This document shows positions 34,001 to 34,948 of a DNA stretch of 34,948 nucleotides, in pieces (within the stretch, counting starts at the first letter, position 1; the number at the start of each line of letters is the position of its first letter). Below the pieces are notes generated by a model. It ran no database searches. It saw only the letters and a list, made by a program, of their open reading frames with translations, and was not told where the DNA came from. The position numbers were made by a program, and so were the translations under genes. Source of the DNA: Sedimenticola sp. (GTDB lineage Bacteria > Pseudomonadota > Gammaproteobacteria > Chromatiales > Chromatiaceae); assembly GCA_026984735.1 (NCBI GenBank), contig JALSRN010000040.1, positions 1 to 34,948 of the forward strand. Reading direction: 5' to 3'.

Positions 34001-34268
34001 TGGGTAGCAGCCGCATGTCGGGGCGGCTGCGGATCCGGCGGCAGACCTCGTCGCCGTCCACGCCCGGCATCCGCTTGTCCAGGATGATGACGTCGAATTC
34101 CTCTTCTTCCGCGCGGCTTAGGGCGGAGCGGCCATCTTCCGATTCGTGCGCATCGAAGGCGGAGGAAGAGAGGATCTCGCGCAGCAGGTAGCGTTGACCC
34201 GGCTCGTCGTCCGCGATCAGCACCCGGTAGGGCGGATCTTGCCCGGCAACCGCTGTCGTCGCCGTCAT
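31068..34268 (-). CDS. REC - HD-GYP - PAS - PAS - GGDEF - EAL cyclic di-GMP protein
   Basis: The 1066-residue protein has a receiver (residues 14-130; D64, K116), an HD-GYP phosphodiesterase domain (about 140-325; H196-D197, HHHE at 248-251, GYP at 257-259, D281), two PAS domains (about 384-500 and 508-622), a GGDEF cyclase (about 630-795; GGDEF at 713-717, inhibitory-site R704/D707), and an EAL phosphodiesterase (about 815-1060; EAL at 841-843, NVS near 900, DDFGTGYSS at 962-970, K983, E1019). All three catalytic families for cyclic di-GMP are present with intact signatures. It is a cytoplasmic, soluble-looking protein. ATG at 34268 overlaps the stop of the HTH-receiver gene (ATGA), with AAGGA about 11 bases before it, so the two are translationally coupled. 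Confidence 0.93.
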   Translation of the reverse strand: MTATTAVAGQDPPYRVLIADDEPGQRYLLREILSSSAFDAHESEDGRSALSRAEEEEFDVIILDKRMPGVDGDEVCRRIRSRPDMRLLPIIMVSGASSDEELAASLQAGASDFLRKPFPPAELVARVTAAAGRKRLLDQLEHVDALFYAVARMVEARDWYTGQHCSRLAHNSVHFGRFLGLGDEECRLLRNLGTLHDIGKIAIPDRILLKEARLDPAERAAMEQHPVIGANLCNSIRSLKPLAPLVRHHHERWDGSGYPDGLAGEKIPYLARVFQLLDIYDALASERAYRPPLPHDEILAYFEDERRAGRLDPLLTDRFLDFLHRRKSELMLPSDTPPMPDDFAIIRSFYHEEAGEELSTGKSDSSGDTERSSFARWPVLSGHQHAMLEATPVALMALDAVGRISYANPACRQLLGYEQQDLAGKPFWQAICQTNMRDPARQPHHCPLHRCLTTKRSLEDDVILFTRHGKAVPVKIFCSPMFEEESGASGVVVAFFDISRLRLLEARQQLAAAVFDSTHEGVMVTDVSGRIVEVNAAFTRITGYAKKEVKGKTPAILKSERHDANFYKEMWRTIRQRGRWQGEVIDRTRNGTLFPAWLTISEVKNERGEITNYVGIFSDITPLKRSQEQIAHLAHHDPLTGLPNRLLLKDRLKAAVERARRSDQAVAVMFLDLNGFKDINDSMGHLVGDQLLLEIATRIRAHVRTEDTVARLGGDEFVVLIPFVENQRQVELIAQKILKKIEGPIELGDRRLALSASMGISLFPQDGENEDDLIRHADSAMYHAKEQGFSEYRFYDRKMSTQAEQRLAMQAAMREALETDQFSLLFQPQADLNGGRLVGVEALLRWNPPGADPIPPSEFIPFAESSGFIEPLGEWVLRRACRQAADWFRQGLFDGRVAVNVSSIQVHRGHLLKTVRHALRESGLPPTRLELEITESALMTRGGQGLDTLEALRRTGVHIAVDDFGTGYSSLAYLQRLPIDTLKIDRAFVGRLPHDRRSAAIARAIIALAQGLGLQLIAEGVEKEEQRRFLVNHGCRLGQGWLIGRPLPAEELEKRHLAKTEERRPQ

Positions 34269-34906
34269 TGAGAAGGAGTCCTTTCCAAATTCCTCGTCCG
34301 CACCGCGTGGGGGCGGGAGGTTTCGACGATGCCGATGGCTGCGAGCAGTTGGGTGATGTCGAAGGGCTTTGCCAGGCACTGTTCCGCCCCGGCCTCCAGG
34401 ATCCGCTTACGGTTCTCCGCGGTGGAGTATCCGGTCATGGCGATGACCCGGATGTGGCGGGTGGAACGGTCCTGCTTGAGGCGCCCGCACACCGAAAAGC
34501 CGTCGAGCCCGGGCATCATCAGGTCGAGCAACACCACGTCGGGACGGAACCGTTGGGTCATGATGCCGGCATCGAAACCGTCGGCGGCGACGGCCACTTG
34601 GCCTATTCCCTCCTGGTCGCGGAGCAGTTCCACGAGAAAAGCGGAAAATTGAGGGTCGTCATCCACCACCAGCAGCCGAATTCCTTCCCGGCTTTCGTGA
34701 TGGAGCCTCAGCCCCCGCTCGACGGCGAAACGTTCCACTTCGCTCTTCAGAAAGCGGCGGTGACCGCCGGCGGTCAGTTCGGCGCGGAGCCATCCCTTGC
34801 GCGCCCATTGCCGGACGGTCACCGGCGCCACGAGCAGCAGTTCGGCGACTTGGGAGGGGGTGAGATAGGGAGGGCGTTTCATCGCGGATCGATCGTTTCG
34901 GACCAT
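34265..34906 (-). CDS. Excisionase/MerR-like HTH - receiver regulator
   Basis: The 213-residue product has an N-terminal helix-turn-helix of the excisionase/MerR type (YLTPSQVAELLLVAPVTVRQWARKGWLRAE, then GGHRRFLKSEVERF) and a C-terminal receiver (LLVVDDDPQ, phospho-acceptor in VVLLDLMMPGLDG, MTGYS, LAKPF). The DNA-binding domain precedes the receiver, the reverse of the usual response-regulator order. ATG at 34906 is first; a second in-frame ATG at 34882 (MKRPPYLTPS) is also plausible. Neither has a Shine-Dalgarno sequence. It heads the signalling operon and may autoregulate through the 9-bp repeats just upstream. Confidence 0.88.
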   Translation of the reverse strand: MVRNDRSAMKRPPYLTPSQVAELLLVAPVTVRQWARKGWLRAELTAGGHRRFLKSEVERFAVERGLRLHHESREGIRLLVVDDDPQFSAFLVELLRDQEGIGQVAVAADGFDAGIMTQRFRPDVVLLDLMMPGLDGFSVCGRLKQDRSTRHIRVIAMTGYSTAENRKRILEAGAEQCLAKPFDITQLLAAIGIVETSRPHAVRTRNLERTPSQ

Positions 34907-34907
34907 T

Positions 34908-34943
34908 CGTATCGTTATAATCGATAGTATCGATTTTATCGAT
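34908..34943 (-). repeat. Four tandem 9-bp repeats upstream of the HTH-receiver gene
   Basis: The minus strand reads ATCGATAAA, ATCGATACT, ATCGATTAT, AACGATACG, four contiguous 9-base units sharing the core A-T/A-CGAT. The last unit ends one base before the ATG at 34906. The region is AT-rich in an otherwise GC-rich window and contains TATAAC (34914-34919, minus strand), a -10-like hexamer 7 bases before the ATG. It may be an operator, but the window ends at 34948, so the array may extend further. Confidence 0.6.
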
Positions 34944-34948
34944 TTTTG

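Overview
The window is GC-rich DNA (roughly two thirds G+C by eye) with tightly packed genes. It looks like the chromosome of a chemolithoautotrophic, sulfur-oxidising gammaproteobacterium. Three things suggest this: a Qmo/Hdr electron-transfer operon of the kind that partners APS reductase, a CbbQ Rubisco-activase-type ATPase, and housekeeping gene orders (glnE-ilvE-waaF-waaC-waaG-waaP, thiD-thiE-hemL, ubiX-mpl) that I recognise from Pseudomonas and relatives. No rRNA, tRNA, CRISPR array or complete insertion sequence was seen.

Layout. 1-2188 (+): 3' part of a type I restriction R subunit, visibly less GC-rich than the rest. 2211-3029 (-): cbbQ. 3326-8481 (+): qmoA-qmoB-hdrC-hdrB, ended by a clear intrinsic terminator at about 8508-8530. 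8593-8692: a roughly 100-bp imperfect palindrome that looks like a dispersed extragenic repeat. 19370 down to 8803 (-): an eleven-gene run, PNPOx-family protein, DUF302 protein, glnE, ilvE, a 59-residue CHCC zinc-finger protein, waaF, cysC, waaC, waaG, waaP and a LolA-like protein. Its lipopolysaccharide (LPS) core part is chained by stop/start overlaps or gaps of a few bases, and an APS kinase gene lies between the two heptosyltransferases. 19501-24150 (+): thiD, thiE, hemL and a DedA/PAP2-like/LssY fusion. 24250-25188 (+): a receiver domain on a long coiled coil with a C-terminal membrane helix. 27182 down to 25213 (-): mpl and ubiX. 27201-28349 (+): rnd, divergent from mpl across only 18 bp. 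34906 down to 28393 (-): a three-gene signalling operon. It encodes an HTH-receiver regulator, a 1066-residue REC/HD-GYP/PAS/PAS/GGDEF/EAL protein, and a four-PAS hybrid histidine kinase broken by a single-base deletion.

How the genes fit together. QmoAB-HdrCB should move electrons between APS reductase and the quinone pool or a soluble carrier during sulfite oxidation. CbbQ supports CO2 fixation. The LPS genes build and phosphorylate the inner core. The signalling operon carries one synthesis and two breakdown domains for cyclic di-GMP in one polypeptide. That architecture is, with the Qmo/Hdr hybrid and the APS kinase inside the LPS operon, the most interesting content of the window. Several genes (thiD, rnd, mpl, the HTH-receiver gene) have a -10-like hexamer 6-7 bases before the start codon and no Shine-Dalgarno sequence, which suggests leaderless mRNAs.
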